A stretch of 64,000 nt of DNA from Citrus sinensis (taxonomy: Eukaryota > Streptophyta > Magnoliopsida > Sapindales > Rutaceae), in the NCBI RefSeq assembly GCF_022201045.2, contig NC_068556.1:21619501-21683500 (forward strand), given 5' to 3'. Shown here piece by piece: positions 46,560 to 60,000 of the stretch (positions within the stretch are counted from its first letter, which is position 1; every line of letters starts with the position of its first letter). The notes beneath the pieces are model-generated. The model had not been told where the DNA came from and did not search any database. It was given only the letters and a program-made list of their open reading frames with translations. The position numbers were made by a program, and so were the translations under genes.

Positions 46560-47747
46560 ATGGTAGGATTTAAAAATAGGTATATGGTAGTGGAGGTATT
46601 TTTGGACCCAAATAAAGAGCTTCCCGTGGATGATCCTGTTATACTTACCCAATTTAATGTGTCAAAAGCAATTCGAGACAGCATTCTTGTAAACTTCGGC
46701 GAGTGTGGTCTAGCTTCTTCGCTTGGATCATTCCAAGGTATGTGAGATGTCACCAGTCCTTGTTTGTTCGGCACAAATTTCCCCTTAAAACTTTTAAGAC
46801 ATTTTCCTGGTTTCTTATCTTTGAACATCTATTTTGTGTATATAGTCAAGTATGTGAATCCCATCACCAAGCTATGTATCATCAGAGCCTCAAGGGAGGA
46901 TTGTCAGAAGGTTTGGTCTGCAATGACCATGGTTAGAAGCATAGGAAATTGCCTGGTTCTATTTAACGTACTGGACCTAAGTGGTGAGTTCATACAACTC
47001 TAAATAGGTTACTTTTGTGGCTAATTTGAGGGAAAAAGATAGCGAGAACAAAGTTTTGAATTCTTCAATGTGATTTTGTTTTATAGAAGTATTTTAATAT
47101 GTTTAAAGCATCAGCATTTTTATCTAACTGAGAAGATATTTGTAAATTTTCCTTTGTACGACCATGCTTCTTGAAGTTCGTTTTCTTTTGTTGCTACATT
47201 TTGCTGCAAAGCATATGCAGGATCGTCTGCAGTAAGTTCTCCAATATTTTGCATGCAAATTTGCAGTTGTGCTGTTCAATTCTATGGGGATTTGTTCATA
47301 TCAGTAAATTGTGTATTTCAGTGGCATTCTTGAATGCTTTTCATAAATTAGGTTGAAATAGATATTATAATGAGCTCCATGTGTGCTAATTTTTTAATTT
47401 TTTTTTCCTTGAATGGGCGAGCAGTTATGTGAATTGAATTATTTTCATATTACATGGTGGATTGTCTCATCAAAAACTCATTAAACTCATTTTGGCAGCT
47501 ATTACCACATTTATTGATTTTTGGAACAGTGAAGTATGAACTTCATCTATTTCTATGTTGTTGTGAGAATGAAGTGACATTTTCTTTTTGTATGGTAGGG
47601 AGCATCAGGGCCTGTAAGAATGCTGCATTGAAGTGTGAGGAGGTGAAATTTGAACATTATAAGCTTGCCGTTGGAGCACGTCTCTCAGCCGATGTTACTC
47701 AACACATGGAAAACTGTCTGGAGAAGATCAAAATTTTGGAACACTGA
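46560..47747 (+). CDS. POP5: RNase P/MRP protein subunit POP5, 154 aa
   Basis: There are three exons: 46560-46737, 46846-46983 and 47599-47747. All junctions are GT-AG and phases agree (+1 after exons 1 and 2). The protein starts MVGFKNRYMVVEVFLDPNKE and contains LTQFNVSKAIRDSILVNFGE, GLASSLGSFQVKYVNP, IIRASREDCQKVW and SIGNCLVLFNVLDLSG, ending EKIKILEH. These are hallmarks of the eukaryotic/archaeal Pop5 fold, including the conserved FG..G-S-G pattern. Length is close to the Arabidopsis protein (about 150 aa). POP5 is a core protein of the nuclear RNase P and RNase MRP ribonucleoproteins that process pre-tRNA 5' ends and pre-rRNA. The gene is expected to be essential and single-copy. Confidence 0.95.
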
Positions 47748-48611
47748 AAATATCTTATCCTTGTAAGTGGTTAAGTAGTAGATTTTCATATTCTCTTTTA
47801 ACTACAATAGCTTGCTCCATTAATCACAGACTTTCTTTTTACCATTTTTAGCTTTTTTTTCCCACCGTTTTTTTTTAACTTTCTTTCTATTTTCGTAGAA
47901 ATATCATAATCTCACCTTTAATTGCTGATTGTAGTGATTTTGGCTTGATGAGGATGCAACTCTTTGTAAGCAACCATCAAAGCTCAAGAAACTTTGTTTA
48001 ATTGGTTCAAATAGATGATTTAGAGTATTTATATTGTTTCCTCTCTTGTTGGAGATTTTTAGGCTTTAAAATCTATAATACCCAGAAATCAAGTGAGTAA
48101 TTATGAATATTATTTTGATAGTATTGCGATGACTAGGGGTTATTTTCTTAATTGGTATTTAATTTTCAGTCACGTTACTTTTATAGCTGCTGCTGTTTGT
48201 TACAAGCAATAATATTAGTGTGGGTAATGGTATCGTATTAGTGCTTGGACTTACTTGATTTTGGGCTTAAGATTGTTATTGGGCCAAGTACTAATTGTTT
48301 TAAGTCAAGCCTAATTAAGCCCAACCAAGCCCACTACCAAAAATCCTTACCATAAAAAGAAAAAGAAAATAGACCTAGCTCCTTCTTCCTTTTTATGTTC
48401 GGCTAGGAGAGATTAAAGAGAAAGAGTAGCCAAAGTTTTTCAAGGTTATATCATTGAAATGCAAAAATTATTGGGTATCATGGAGGTGCTTAATGTATAC
48501 ATTTCTATGAAGTTCATGTACTCTATTTCTTGTATCGACTCAGAATTATTGAATTTAACCTCTATGCTTGAGACTTGGCGGCTTTGATTTTCATGGGCAT
48601 TATGTATTGAG
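47748..48611. other. POP5 3' flank, no other gene seen
   Basis: AT-rich DNA. A stretch around 48250-48330 carries GGGCTTAAG/AAGCCCAACCAAGCCC motifs, typical of worn repeats. No ends or coding sequence can be defined. Confidence 0.35.
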
Positions 48612-49529
48612 TGTTGTAGATTTCATAAACTCTCAGCACTTGCAACAATCCCACATCGAAAAATGTGCTTCATTTGATTGTTTTGGTGTGAATAAAAATT
48701 GGCTTCTTATAAGCCTAATAACAAGGTATTTAAAGTATTTTGTTTAGTCTAAAAATTTTATTTATCTATTTAATTTATAGCACAATATTAGCATGATAGT
48801 TGATTTGACGTGACTAGTTTAACTTTTATCGCTTATGTTTATTTATGCTTTATTATTATGTTTTTATATTGTTAGTTGATGCTGTTAATTTAATTGTTTA
48901 CTATTTGTAACAATTTTTAATTTATATGGCTAGTTCTATACTATTGCCTATATTGTTATTATATTGTTAATATGTTATTATTCTGTCAATATGGCTAGTT
49001 TAATCTATTTGTTTATATGGATGGTATAATCGCTCATCAAGTTATTTTAATTTTAATAAATTAAGATTTGTTATTTCGTATATTTGTCTTTGAATGTTAC
49101 TGTTATAGTCTAAAGTTTACAACACAAATGAGGAGGTGAGAACCTAATGTTCTAGCCTCATTAAAAATCAAAACTTGAAATTCTAAGTTATGATTTAGTT
49201 AGAACCATCAGTACGTGCATGAGATTTTTGCATATTTCATAATTTATTTATTTATTTATTTACATATTTCATATTTATATTATGATACTTTTTCTTTTTA
49301 TTATCATCAACAAGGATTTAAAAAATGACAAATCTACGAATCTTCTTCTTGAAGAATTACTTGTTTGGGTGATGGATATCAAAATGCCCCTACAAGCTGT
49401 GAGCCTAGAAGGCACTAAGCTGAAGGAAATGAAGCATTCTTGTAGGAAAAATCAAAAGCCTGGGTGGGGGGGACTACATTTTCGATGTGGGACTGTTGGA
49501 AATGGTGAGAGTTCATCAAGTCTACAACA
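48612..49529. repeat. 918-bp segment bounded by about 60-bp inverted repeats
   Basis: The left end TGTTGTAGATTTCATAAAC followed by CAACAATCCCACATCGAAAA pairs with the complement of the right end (TGTTGTAGACTTGATGAAC, CAACAGTCCCACATCGAAAA). The outermost TGTTGTAGA...TCTACAACA is perfect. The CCCACATCG motif is common at the ends of small LTR-type (TRIM-like) retroelements, so this may be two facing LTR fragments or one element with long inverted ends. No matching target duplication was found, and the interior is noncoding and AT-rich. Confidence 0.6.
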
Positions 49530-49908
49530 TTTTCCTTTGAACTTCACCATTTAGGGATTTTAATAAAGATTTAGTATAGAAAGTCTTTACAAAAGCAAAA
49601 TAATAAAGTGGCCATAGTTGTGATACTCCTTAAACTCCTCACTTTGGTTACATTTAATTCTCATAAGAAGTGGAGCCAGATGTACTTTGATACTACTTCG
49701 TTAAAACCTTGTCAATAAAACTTAATAGCATAAAATTTGGTCAAAGAAAAAAGAGTACAATGTATATTTACTTAAGCTGCAAAGTTCTTGTTAACAATAT
49801 ACTCCTTGTTAATTTACAATGTAATGCCTATTTTTGGTATATTCACAAAAATAGTAATTTTCTGCCAGTTTTAAATTCTTCACCAAAAGTTCTTTTGTAC
49901 TGCCGACC

Positions 49909-50410
49909 GACCAACCAACCAACCAGCCACGAACTCACCCCACGACAGCTGTGCTACTGGTAGCCAACCAGCCAACAAAATAAACAAACCAGCCACCAAA
50001 ATTAGCCACAATGCCGCTGGGCCGCAGCCCACTCTGTCTAAGGTCCCTTCTTGTTTTCATTTGATGTTCTTATTGGACTTGATGTCTGAGGTCCCTTGTT
50101 ATTTTGATTGCTGTTTTAACTGTAGCTTTGGATGCTTTTTTCGATTGCTGTTCTCGCTGTTATTTTTCATTTGCTTTTCTTACTTTTAAATTTTAATACA
50201 TTAGGGGAGATTATGCTCATTTTTTTAAATTTAAAATATTTAATTAGCAAAATAAAATATTAAAAAAATAATGGCACAGAGCCCGACCCTAATTCAAATT
50301 GAGTCAAGTTACCTCGACCCAAAATTCAAAGGTTTGAGCTTTTTTAGGCTCAAGCCCTTTACTTCAGTTATAGTAAAGTCCGATCTTGACCTAGCCAATT
50401 GCCATCCTTA
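49909..50410. mobile_element. hAT-like fragment
   Basis: The segment begins with a GC-richer stretch carrying CCAACCAACCAACCAGCC repeats and ends CCAATTGCCATCCTTA, the complement of a TAAGGATGGCAATT hAT tip. Subterminal GACCC/GGGTC-type motifs fit. The left tip and the target duplication were not found. Confidence 0.4.
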
Positions 50411-52394
50411 GTTAGGATGGTCTTCCCCCATTGGATGCCCAACCTCATTTTCATTGCGCTACACTCTTCATCATTTAATTTACATCTTCGTCAGCTATGG
50501 AAAAGTGACCACTAACTATTTTTCAAAATAATATTATTTGTCATTTTTCAGTAAAATATAACATAAAATAATAAATTTTGCTATTAAATAACTTAATTAT
50601 GAAAATAACTTATAAGATAATTATATAGAAGGAGAGACTATTTGAAACAAACAAATTACTTATTAAACCTATCATATGATGGAAACATATAAGATCTTCA
50701 AAGAGTGATATTATTTGCATTCTATAAAATGCTCAGAACACTCTATCACTTTATACATTCATCCATTAATTTTAAAAATTATCTTTTATAATTTATAATC
50801 TTTAAAAAGCCTAAAAAATCATCACTTAAATTTTAAATTAGTTATCTTTATCTATTATGCACACACACAAAAATATTCTGCAAATTAAAAGAATAATTGG
50901 TTACACCCTTTTTTTTAAATTGAAATTTACTAGAAGCCCTACTATTATTATTTAGCAACGAGAAAATGAATTATCAATGTGCAGTTAGCTTGGACAACTT
51001 CAACCGAGATGACGAGTATGTATTAATATTGCTACCTATACGTAACCATAGCTTTCATTCTCAATGGTTGATTCATGGCTTTTGAAGAATCCTAATTGTC
51101 CGATTTGTCGGACAACGGCTGATTCTCAAAGATTTGGCGATGATATTCATATTGACGTGAGCCTACAAAGAGAAAAGTAGAGGGTTAAATAATGAATTAG
51201 AATTGAGTTGAGTGATGTTGGATTTGAATCAAGACAAAACTAAAGAAATTAATCTTGTTGTGATGACTCAGTTGCGTCGAAATCCATTTTTTTAATTAAA
51301 ATCTTTCTTTGGAAAATGTAAGAGATTGCTTTATTTTAAAATTATGAATTTTAAACAAGTGTGTGGTGTTTGGAGTAAATAATGTTATATTTACTTAAGA
51401 GTAGATTGTCTTCAGTAATAATTTATTGCTTGGCCATTTTTATAATAAAATAATTTTATAAAAGTATGAGTATTGAAAATAATTTTTAAAATACAAATAT
51501 CTCAAACCATTTTCTTATTAGTAAGATTGTTTTTCTTGGGTTTAATCTTGTCGGCGAGGAATTTTTCAAGCAAGAACAGTCCGGCCCAAACCAAAACACA
51601 TCCAATCAGATTTCGACACGTTCGCACATCAAATTCCCGCCACAACAAATCGACCTTAGAAAGAGTTTAACGAAAGTCTAATTCGAAAGCATGCATCGAA
51701 TTAACTTCCTAACAGGCACATCATTGCATCTACGATTCTTCTTCAAGTTTAGTTAACCCTCGTGTCTCCCACTTCTTGGAATAGCCACAAACAGCGAAAA
51801 ATGATGTGTTATCAGTAAGATTTTTCCTCCAAATTCAAAGATAGTCAATGATGAGATTTATGAAAAATGAGATGCTTAAATTTTTATCTGCAGAAAGATT
51901 ATGTTCACTTATATGTTTTTCTTAAATCTTTAAAATTCAGAAGATAAACAAGTATTGCCTTTTTTTTCTTTTTTGGCAAGGAATGAAAAGTTAACTCGCA
52001 AATGCTCCCCTTTCTAATCAATCAAGAAACTGTAATGTTTCTTTTGCTAGCGGGTATCTATCTTGGGTCATACTCTTAACAACCATCTGTTGATATTACA
52101 TTAAGTTGATTCCTTAAGAGGATGATCAGCTCATAACATCACCAGTAATAGATATTAGATATGCCTGGCTTTATGCAGTGGCTGCGGCTAAAGAAAGGAA
52201 TTGCTTCTCAAAGAGGCCATCCAAGATGAAAAGAAATGTACTAAACCCAAAAAGGTCATCTTGCGGCAACGTAGCCCTTTAGCACAGGCAGAATCCTAAA
52301 CCTACAATCTTATGTAAATGTAGCTAGGGATCAATGCATCTCCATCCCTAACTGCGACTTAAAAATTTGCTTCTGAAAACTTGCTGCCAATCCA
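50411..52394. other. Intergenic region upstream of the thaumatin-like gene
   Basis: No gene or clear element is visible. Some short open frames exist (e.g. 51473-51670) without recognisable motifs. No strong TATA box is obvious close to 52395. Confidence 0.35.
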
Positions 52395-53497
52395 ATGCTG
52401 ACAATAACGTCATGGCCATTCCTTGCTGCCTTTCTTCTTTTCGGTTCTCTCTTCTTCTTACCCTCTCACGGTTCTACATTCACCATAACAAATAACTGCC
52501 CATATACCATATGGCCTGGTACACTTGCTGGTTCAGGGACCCCTCAGCTTCTAACAACCGGCTTCCAGTTGGAATCAGGGCAAAGCGTAAGAATTCCATC
52601 TGTTCCGGGATGGTCTGGTCGGATTTGGGCAAGAACAGGATGCAGTTTTGACGAGTTTGGAGTTGGATCTTGTCAAACTGGGGACTGTGGAGGAAGACTC
52701 CAATGTGATGGTAGTGGTGCTACCCCACCTGCATCACTCTTCGAAATAACCCTCGGCAAGGGCAATGACAAAGATTTTTATGATGTAAGCATTGTTGACG
52801 GCTACAACCTCCCTCTTGTTGCTGAACCACGTGGAGTTTATGGTGCTTGTAACGCCACAGGCTGCGCTTCAGATATCAACATGGGTAAGATTTCGATTTT
52901 CATCAACTTGATCTAACATTTTTCAGTCAGCAATATTGAAAAATGACCGAATTAAAATCACTTGTAATCAGGTTGCCCAAAAGAACTTCAAGTGGTGGGT
53001 GGAGAAGGTACAAGGGAAGGGGAAGTGATTGCATGTAAGAGTGCATGTGAAGCATTTGGATTAGATCAATACTGCTGTAGCGGGGAGTTTGCTAATCCAA
53101 CCACATGCCGCCCCTCCTTTTATTCATCAATTTTTAAGCGAGCTTGTCCAAGTGCATATAGCTATGCCTTCGACGATGGGACAAGCACTTTCACATGCAA
53201 GGCATATGATTATGCTATTATATTCTGCCCTAACACTAGCAGCCGCGGGTATGCATCCTATTCCGATGGATTCTTTCGCTCGATTTTATAGCTTTTGGCA
53301 ACTGCATTCATTCTCAGACCGTAACAACCTCATCTCTGTTTGTACACAGGTTCAAGGGATCGAACGGTTCACTTTCACCACCATCAATTCAAGATCCCAG
53401 CAGTACCAAGACTCAACAGATGGTTTCCTCATCGAATAACCTCCACCTGCAGCCCCTTAGAGTGTCAATTTTCATTTTCCTGGTTTTGGTTCTCTGA
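52395..53497 (+). CDS. Thaumatin-like protein (PR-5 family) with hydrophobic C-terminal tail, 304 aa
   Basis: There are three exons: 52395-52884, 52972-53248 and 53350-53497 (GT-AG, phases agree). Residues 1 to about 27 are a signal peptide ending SHGS. The mature domain starts TFTITNNCPYTIWPG. The thaumatin signature GSCQTGDCGGRLQC is at 91-104. All sixteen conserved cysteines are present between residues 35 and 249. Acidic-cleft residues of antifungal members appear kept: Arg80, Glu117, Asp130, Asp135 and an Asp near 231-232. After the domain a Ser/Pro/Asn-rich stretch (258-288) leads to a hydrophobic end, VSIFIFLVLVL, preceded by small residues (SSSNN). That resembles a GPI-anchor signal, giving a secreted or cell-surface protein rather than a soluble PR-5. 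Roles in this family range from antifungal defence to wall binding. It is convergent with BIN4. Confidence 0.93.
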
Positions 53498-54072
53498 CCG
53501 GTTTATATACGTTGTATTGGTCTAACTAATTAGCCTTACTTAATATGGCAAGTGCAAATAAATTAAAGGCTGAGAAAAAATACAACTTAAAGATTCAAAT
53601 TGGCACGGAGTTGATTATGTAACACACAATTTTTACAAAGTCCATGTCTAGCAGTTTACTGTGATTTCATACGTCTAGAATTCTGCCAAATCTTGGAAGA
53701 ATATGGAATAATGCACACATTATTTATTTATTTAATTGAAATACCATATTTGCAGTTTTCACAGTGAGTCAACCAAAATTTAATAAAATACAGATGGTCC
53801 AAACATTTTGAAACATGATTCACCACAAGCACGCCTATAAGTAAAGTGGGCACAACATCATTGTGTCGAACAGAAAATCCATCACAATTGGAATTGCGAA
53901 AACCTCACATGTTACTCTTTCACATTTAAGCTGCTTGACAAAAAACAATCCCCCTGAAATTATTAACCTCTGATTTCTACTCTTGATTCATTTCACCTAA
54001 ATAACTAACATCTGACTAATACAGCCATAGCATTAGCAGGATATAAGAAACATAAAACAGACATTGTATGCC
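53498..54072. other. Short convergent spacer
   Basis: This spacer lies between the stop codons of the thaumatin-like gene and BIN4, which face each other. It should hold both 3' UTRs. No further feature is seen. Confidence 0.5.
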
Positions 54073-57000
54073 TCATTTCTTCGCCTTAGCTTTCTTTGAA
54101 ACTATAGTTCTCTTTCTTGCTCTCTTTGATGGCTGTGGCGGTCCTCCAGCACTTGTACCTCTCTTTCCTGCACGCCCCTGCTTTTCAAAAATTCATACAA
54201 TAACACAATGCAAAAGATTATAAGTTGTGAATTCATAATAGATGCATTAGTAACTATTTGAAAGGGTCCAGAAACTTACAGATTTCACTTTGGTCTTCTC
54301 ATTTGTTTGTTCTTCAATGCCATCATTTTGATCAATTTGATGAGGCATAGCTTTAGCAAGCTTGTCAGATTCATCTTCCGAATCAAATAAGAAACCATCC
54401 AATGTTCCTGCTCAAATGAAATCAATGAACGTGAAGGACAAATGTTGATTAGAAGTGGACATATCAAATAATGATACACAACCACACTTGCCATAACATG
54501 ACATTTTCTGTATAAATGTCCTCAATTTCGCTCAGGCACCCATGCTTCATTCAAATTCACCAAGATAACCCTTTTGGAAAATTAGTCATTACAGTGGCAA
54601 TTTTATTTATTTTTTTAAATCTGAATTCTAAAAAGAGCTAAATTTCTGAATTTGAATGACATGCTTGGTTTTTAGTTTGAATCTCTAATAATGAGTATGA
54701 AGTTGTTAGTTTCTGAACACTATACTTTTATAATTGCGTCCTTACAAATTTTAAATGTTAAATTTATTATAAACATCTCAAAAAATGTAAATAAGATAGT
54801 ATTTTATCAAAAATAAATCATGTTCAAGTGAATACAATCCTTTAATATTCTAAATTAGAAACACGTTAATCAATTTTATTGTAGTTTATGATAATCCAGT
54901 TTACATATACACACGTTTGTATGTGGTAAAAAGCAAATAAACTTAATATTTTGCAAGAGGAAATAATGACAACAGTTCAGACCTATTCTCATTCCAATAA
55001 ATAACAGGGAAGTTTACCTACACTTTTCTATTTAGGAGAAAAGATGTTAAAGCAATTTAAAAAAAAAGGAAAATTGATAACCGAGAAAACAATCCCTGGG
55101 TACTTTTGTCATTTAAACAATGAAAAAGTTCTAGAGACCTTTCATATGAGTTTGGCCCAACCCCCCCCCCCCCCCAAAAAAAAAATATTATGCACCCTTT
55201 AGTTTAAAACTTTAAGTCAACCTCTAGATTACTTCCAAAGTCTATTACTTGAGAACCCCTTAGTTTAAAAGTTTAATTGACTCTAAAATTTTTAGCTTAA
55301 TAATCCCACCGTCACTGATACTAGTTGAGTTCAGGTGCTTCAATAAATTTTCTATTGCAATGTTCACACATTGTGAGTGGAACAGCATTCATGAATTGTG
55401 AGGAAGAAGGTAAGATCTCAATAGGACATAGATATAATAAGAAGTGAAGTGGTTGTCAGCATGCACATTTAAATGTACAAAACATATAGTTGTTATAAGT
55501 CCAATTGCCTAAATGCCAATTTTAATAAATAATTCAAATACCTGGGGCAATTTATTCAATTTAGAGCAATGCTCTTTTATCAATTACATTTTGATTTAAG
55601 AATTAGTAAAGCAATCATTTTAAAATTAACATGTATCCGAGTGATTAATTTGTTTTGAACTATTTTAATGATAAAACAGTGAAACTTCTGGGTCCTCAAT
55701 GAACTTTTGAAAATGGTTTATCTGGATGAATCTAAGACAAACATTAGGGTAATCGAGTAAATGCACATATATCAGTGCGTGTGTGTGCATCTAGAGAAAG
55801 TGTGATAAAATCTTGACCTTCAACCATAGTCTCAGCTTCATAAACATTAGACTGTGGCTTCAGCTGAATAAAGTCATTCATGATGGCCTCTATCTGATCA
55901 AGAAATATAAAATTATGTCAATAAGTTGGATTAAATTTATCACAGTACCACGGTTGTCTTAGCAATATCAAAGTCATAAACTATTTGGAAAATCACTAAT
56001 GCGGAAGAAAAATATATATGACAGACAAAAGGATAATAATAAAATTAAAATAGGAAAATCCAAAAGTATAAATGAAAAAGGAGAGGACTCGCAACAAACC
56101 TTAGCCTCTGAGTGGCCAAAGCTAACCTGAAGAGAAAGAAAGCTAAGTTATTAAACAATCTTACTATCTCAGCAAAAATTAACTTTTTATGGACCATAAT
56201 TGAAACAGAGAAAATGGAAAGGGGATTTAATTATTATTATTATCATGCTATTATTATCATTGCCATTTCTTTTGAGTAGGTGAAATAATATCCAATTTGA
56301 GGAATTTCAAAGGAGATTGATAACGTACAATGCAAAATGTCCTGGAAGGAACTAATGTTGTTTTGTATATGGTTCCTGAGAGTGAAAAAACACTAAACCA
56401 GTCAACAGCAGACTGAGAATGCAAATAAATAATCAACAATCAGGAATACATGTCAAAGTAGACCTTGAAAGTGTAATTTTTATATAAACAAACAATAAAG
56501 CGGAAACAACAAGGGAGCAGCTGAGCAGGTAGACAAGACATGGGGAAAACAATACAACAGGAGGTAAGCAAGACCCCAAAAATAATAAAAATAAAACAGG
56601 AGCAAAAATGTATATTGCTAAATGCGTCCAATGCTGGTAAACTTAATTCAATTTTAAACCATGTGAGTTTACAGTCCTGTCTTACATAAAATAGGGATGA
56701 TTATCTGTTCTTATTTTAAAAAGAAAAAGACAGAGAGATCATTTTAAAATTTATGAATTAAAAAAAAATTGAACTAGAAAAAAAACATGCCTTTTAAGTC
56801 CAAGAACATTTCATGGTTTCCCTCAGCAGTACCAGGAACTAGTATTCTTCCAACAGCCCCCATATCGCCACTCAGATCTACGGACTCCCCTTCACACTCC
56901 ACGAGTGCCTGCATAAACAACAAAGCTTCTATTCATTACATGTATGCTAGATGTGTACATGCAGAGACAAACACAAAAGAGAACATGCAGAGACAAACAA

Positions 57001-60000
57001 TATATCAAAAAATTCAGTTATGAAAACCAGAAACAAATCCGCAGTTTTTTATTTACATATACCTGAACACCCGAGAGATAGACATTGAGAAAAAGTATTT
57101 GATGCATTCTTGCATGTTCTAGTAAAAGAGAAATTAGTTTACTAGCATCTGATGATACTCCTAAGTATCTAATAAGATTAATTAGTTGGGCAAAAAAGCA
57201 CCAAAGGCCGTCATTTTTATAAGCATCCATCAGCACTATTTGCAAGAAAATCCTCCTCTCTCATCCGTTGAAGAATTGCGATTTAAACATCAGCAAAAGT
57301 AACAATTTCTGCAGCATAAAGATACATTTCATGTCTAACTAGGAAATTATTATGGGAAAGTTTGAGACTAGTGATCAAGCACAAAAGAAAAGGCAGATAA
57401 AAGGAAGTCAAAATCTAAACAAGATGTGCTACCTTAGTACGTTGGAGTTTCTCTGACATCACCAAAGGCAATGTCGAGGTAGAGACCTGAAAATAATAAA
57501 ACTATGAGTTGAATAAGACAGATTAGAGGAGCAATCGTCACAGCTGCTACTATAAAATTCTCACATTAAGCATACTACGCTTCTCCGCTATGTCTTCCTC
57601 AGCATCTTCATGGTCATTGTTTCCTACACCATTATAAACCGACATGCATAAGAACTCCAAATAAAGTACCTTTTACTTTTTATTTTCTTTTTTGGTGAAA
57701 TGAAAACAGTCCATTTTCTGTCCACAAAAGATTCAGATTTAAGACAATATCCTGATTAACTATCAATCTTTCAAGTTAGAATCTGTCACCATCGCATGGA
57801 CTTCATACCTTTTCTTTTCACATTATTAACTACATCCTTTTCTTTCTTTGGTGATTTTAGCCCTTTCTTAGGAGACTTTTCTTTTGAAACCTTCTTAACT
57901 GAAGTCTTTTCTTCTCTACCAGTCAGAGCTGCATCCTCGTCCATTTCTTTCTCTTGGAACTGAAATGCTTTCTCCTCCCTTAAGAGGCTACTATTCTGGT
58001 ATGACTCAGAATCTGATGATAATGCCAAAATTGAACTTTTTGGTGCCTGCTCAACAATAAATGAAGTTGTCATCAATCGACACAAGATAGCAAGCTCAAC
58101 ATATGTTTCTAATGTTTCCACCACAATCTGAAGAGGTTCAAGATATCTGAACACGTAAAATAAACCAATAATCCAATGTATTTCAAGGAGTTCCATACCA
58201 CATATTTTTTGAGGCAGCCTTATGAAGATTGTAATAGTGTTTGAAGAAGCATAAATTCCATGTTAAATTTAACTAGTTGCAAACGTAAGAACTAAGCACC
58301 CACAAGCACATTGACACTTGCTCGCTAGTTCCAGTTAATTCAGTGGCAAATTTCAAACGAGGTGCCTAGCATTCCCTTAGATTTCTTGACCATAAACTCA
58401 CAAGAGTGTCAAATCAGACAACTTTCTTTATAAGCTCAAATATAACCAGCAGGGATAATCTAACAATAATCTAACAACTTTCTTATTTTGGAGCACCAGT
58501 AAGACCCTTAAAAATTTATCTACCCCTACAGTAACATACAATTATGAGCTCCACATAAGCCTAAAATTAACCACAGAAAAAGCCAAAGCAGTATCTTACT
58601 AGTCAAAAGAAGCTTTTGCCTGGAAGAACTAAGAGTTTTTTATTTGTACAATCCAATCAAAGTTTGTGCATCCTAAATCAGTTTGCTTCTGCCACAAATT
58701 TGCATTCAAATATGAACAAAGGACCAGCATCAGGCGCTCCAAGTTTTCAGCTTCAATTACATCAATAAAATCCTAACACACAAAAGGTTCCCCACCAGAG
58801 TAAATGAGTTTAATTTTCCACAAATACCAATTTCCTTCCATCTTCTTGGAGAAGTAGTTGAAATTCATTATAAAACTTATAATGTTCCCACTGAAATGCA
58901 TTGGTAAAAAAATATTAAGCAGGCAACAACTGTTTGATAAATTCTCAAAACTAGAGCACTTGCCGGACACATACACACACAAAATAATTAAATAAATAAA
59001 TTAAAATTTGCTTATTTGCATGAGAGTTGCTTTTAATATTAAGACAACAGTGACCAAATATTTTGGTGAGTGACTAAGGTCCTCGTGTTTTGATGAAAAG
59101 AGTTATCTAGAAAAGTACCAATTTTTGTCACTTGAATTAATTGCTCAAGAGGCTGAAAAGCTCTTTGGAGATAATCAAAATAGAAAGATTTTTATTTATT
59201 TATTTATTTTTGGTATTTTGAATGATGACCTTCTATAATAGACCGTCAAAAGACAACCATGATAAGGAATTTAGCAAATTCCTATATATCCAAGACCTTA
59301 TTCAGTATTGTGGTGCTGTAGTTTTTAAGTTACAACAGCTAAAAGCTACAACTGCTGTGAAAAAAAAAACAGTGACTATAAAATAAAAATTGATAGTATA
59401 TAGTAAATATGATTTTCTAATAATAATTTGACAAAAATAGTAAAGATATTATAGGTTTGTTATCATACAATTGTCCAGTCAAATCAACTCAGCTTCCAAA
59501 CTATAATAGCTAGTATTTACCAAATAATTTACTCAATACCAAAAAGGCCTAAGGCAATTATCAGATGGAAGAATACCCAAGCAGTGATGGCACAGAGATT
59601 CTTACAAAAGGCTCCATATGTTTCTCAAATGTCAGCTCGGCAATATTTTTCCCACCATCTCCGTTCCCTAAATTATTATCAAAGAACAAAACAATGTAGT
59701 TAAGTTGTTATTGCTAAAACCCCGGCAGAAAATTTGAGGCGAAGTGCATCCATTATCAATCTCGTCCTCCATTGAGGATGTACCATTGTGAGAAGAATCA
59801 GAATCAGAATCAGATGATAACGTCAATACAGAATGAGTTGGAGCCTGATCATACAAGTAAATTTAATCAGTGGCCGAGCAAATATGTAATCATGCTCAGC
59901 AGCGACACCAAAAATAATTTTTGTGAGACTAACTTGAAAGAAAAAACAAAATACTTTCACTTGGTAGGTGTGATCCATTGAACATATATCCATCTTTTCA

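Noticed and set aside
58773..58982. Candidate missing BIN4 exon in intron 3
   Set aside because: The 69-codon frame has no charged or SSDS-like composition and no convincing splice signals at its ends.
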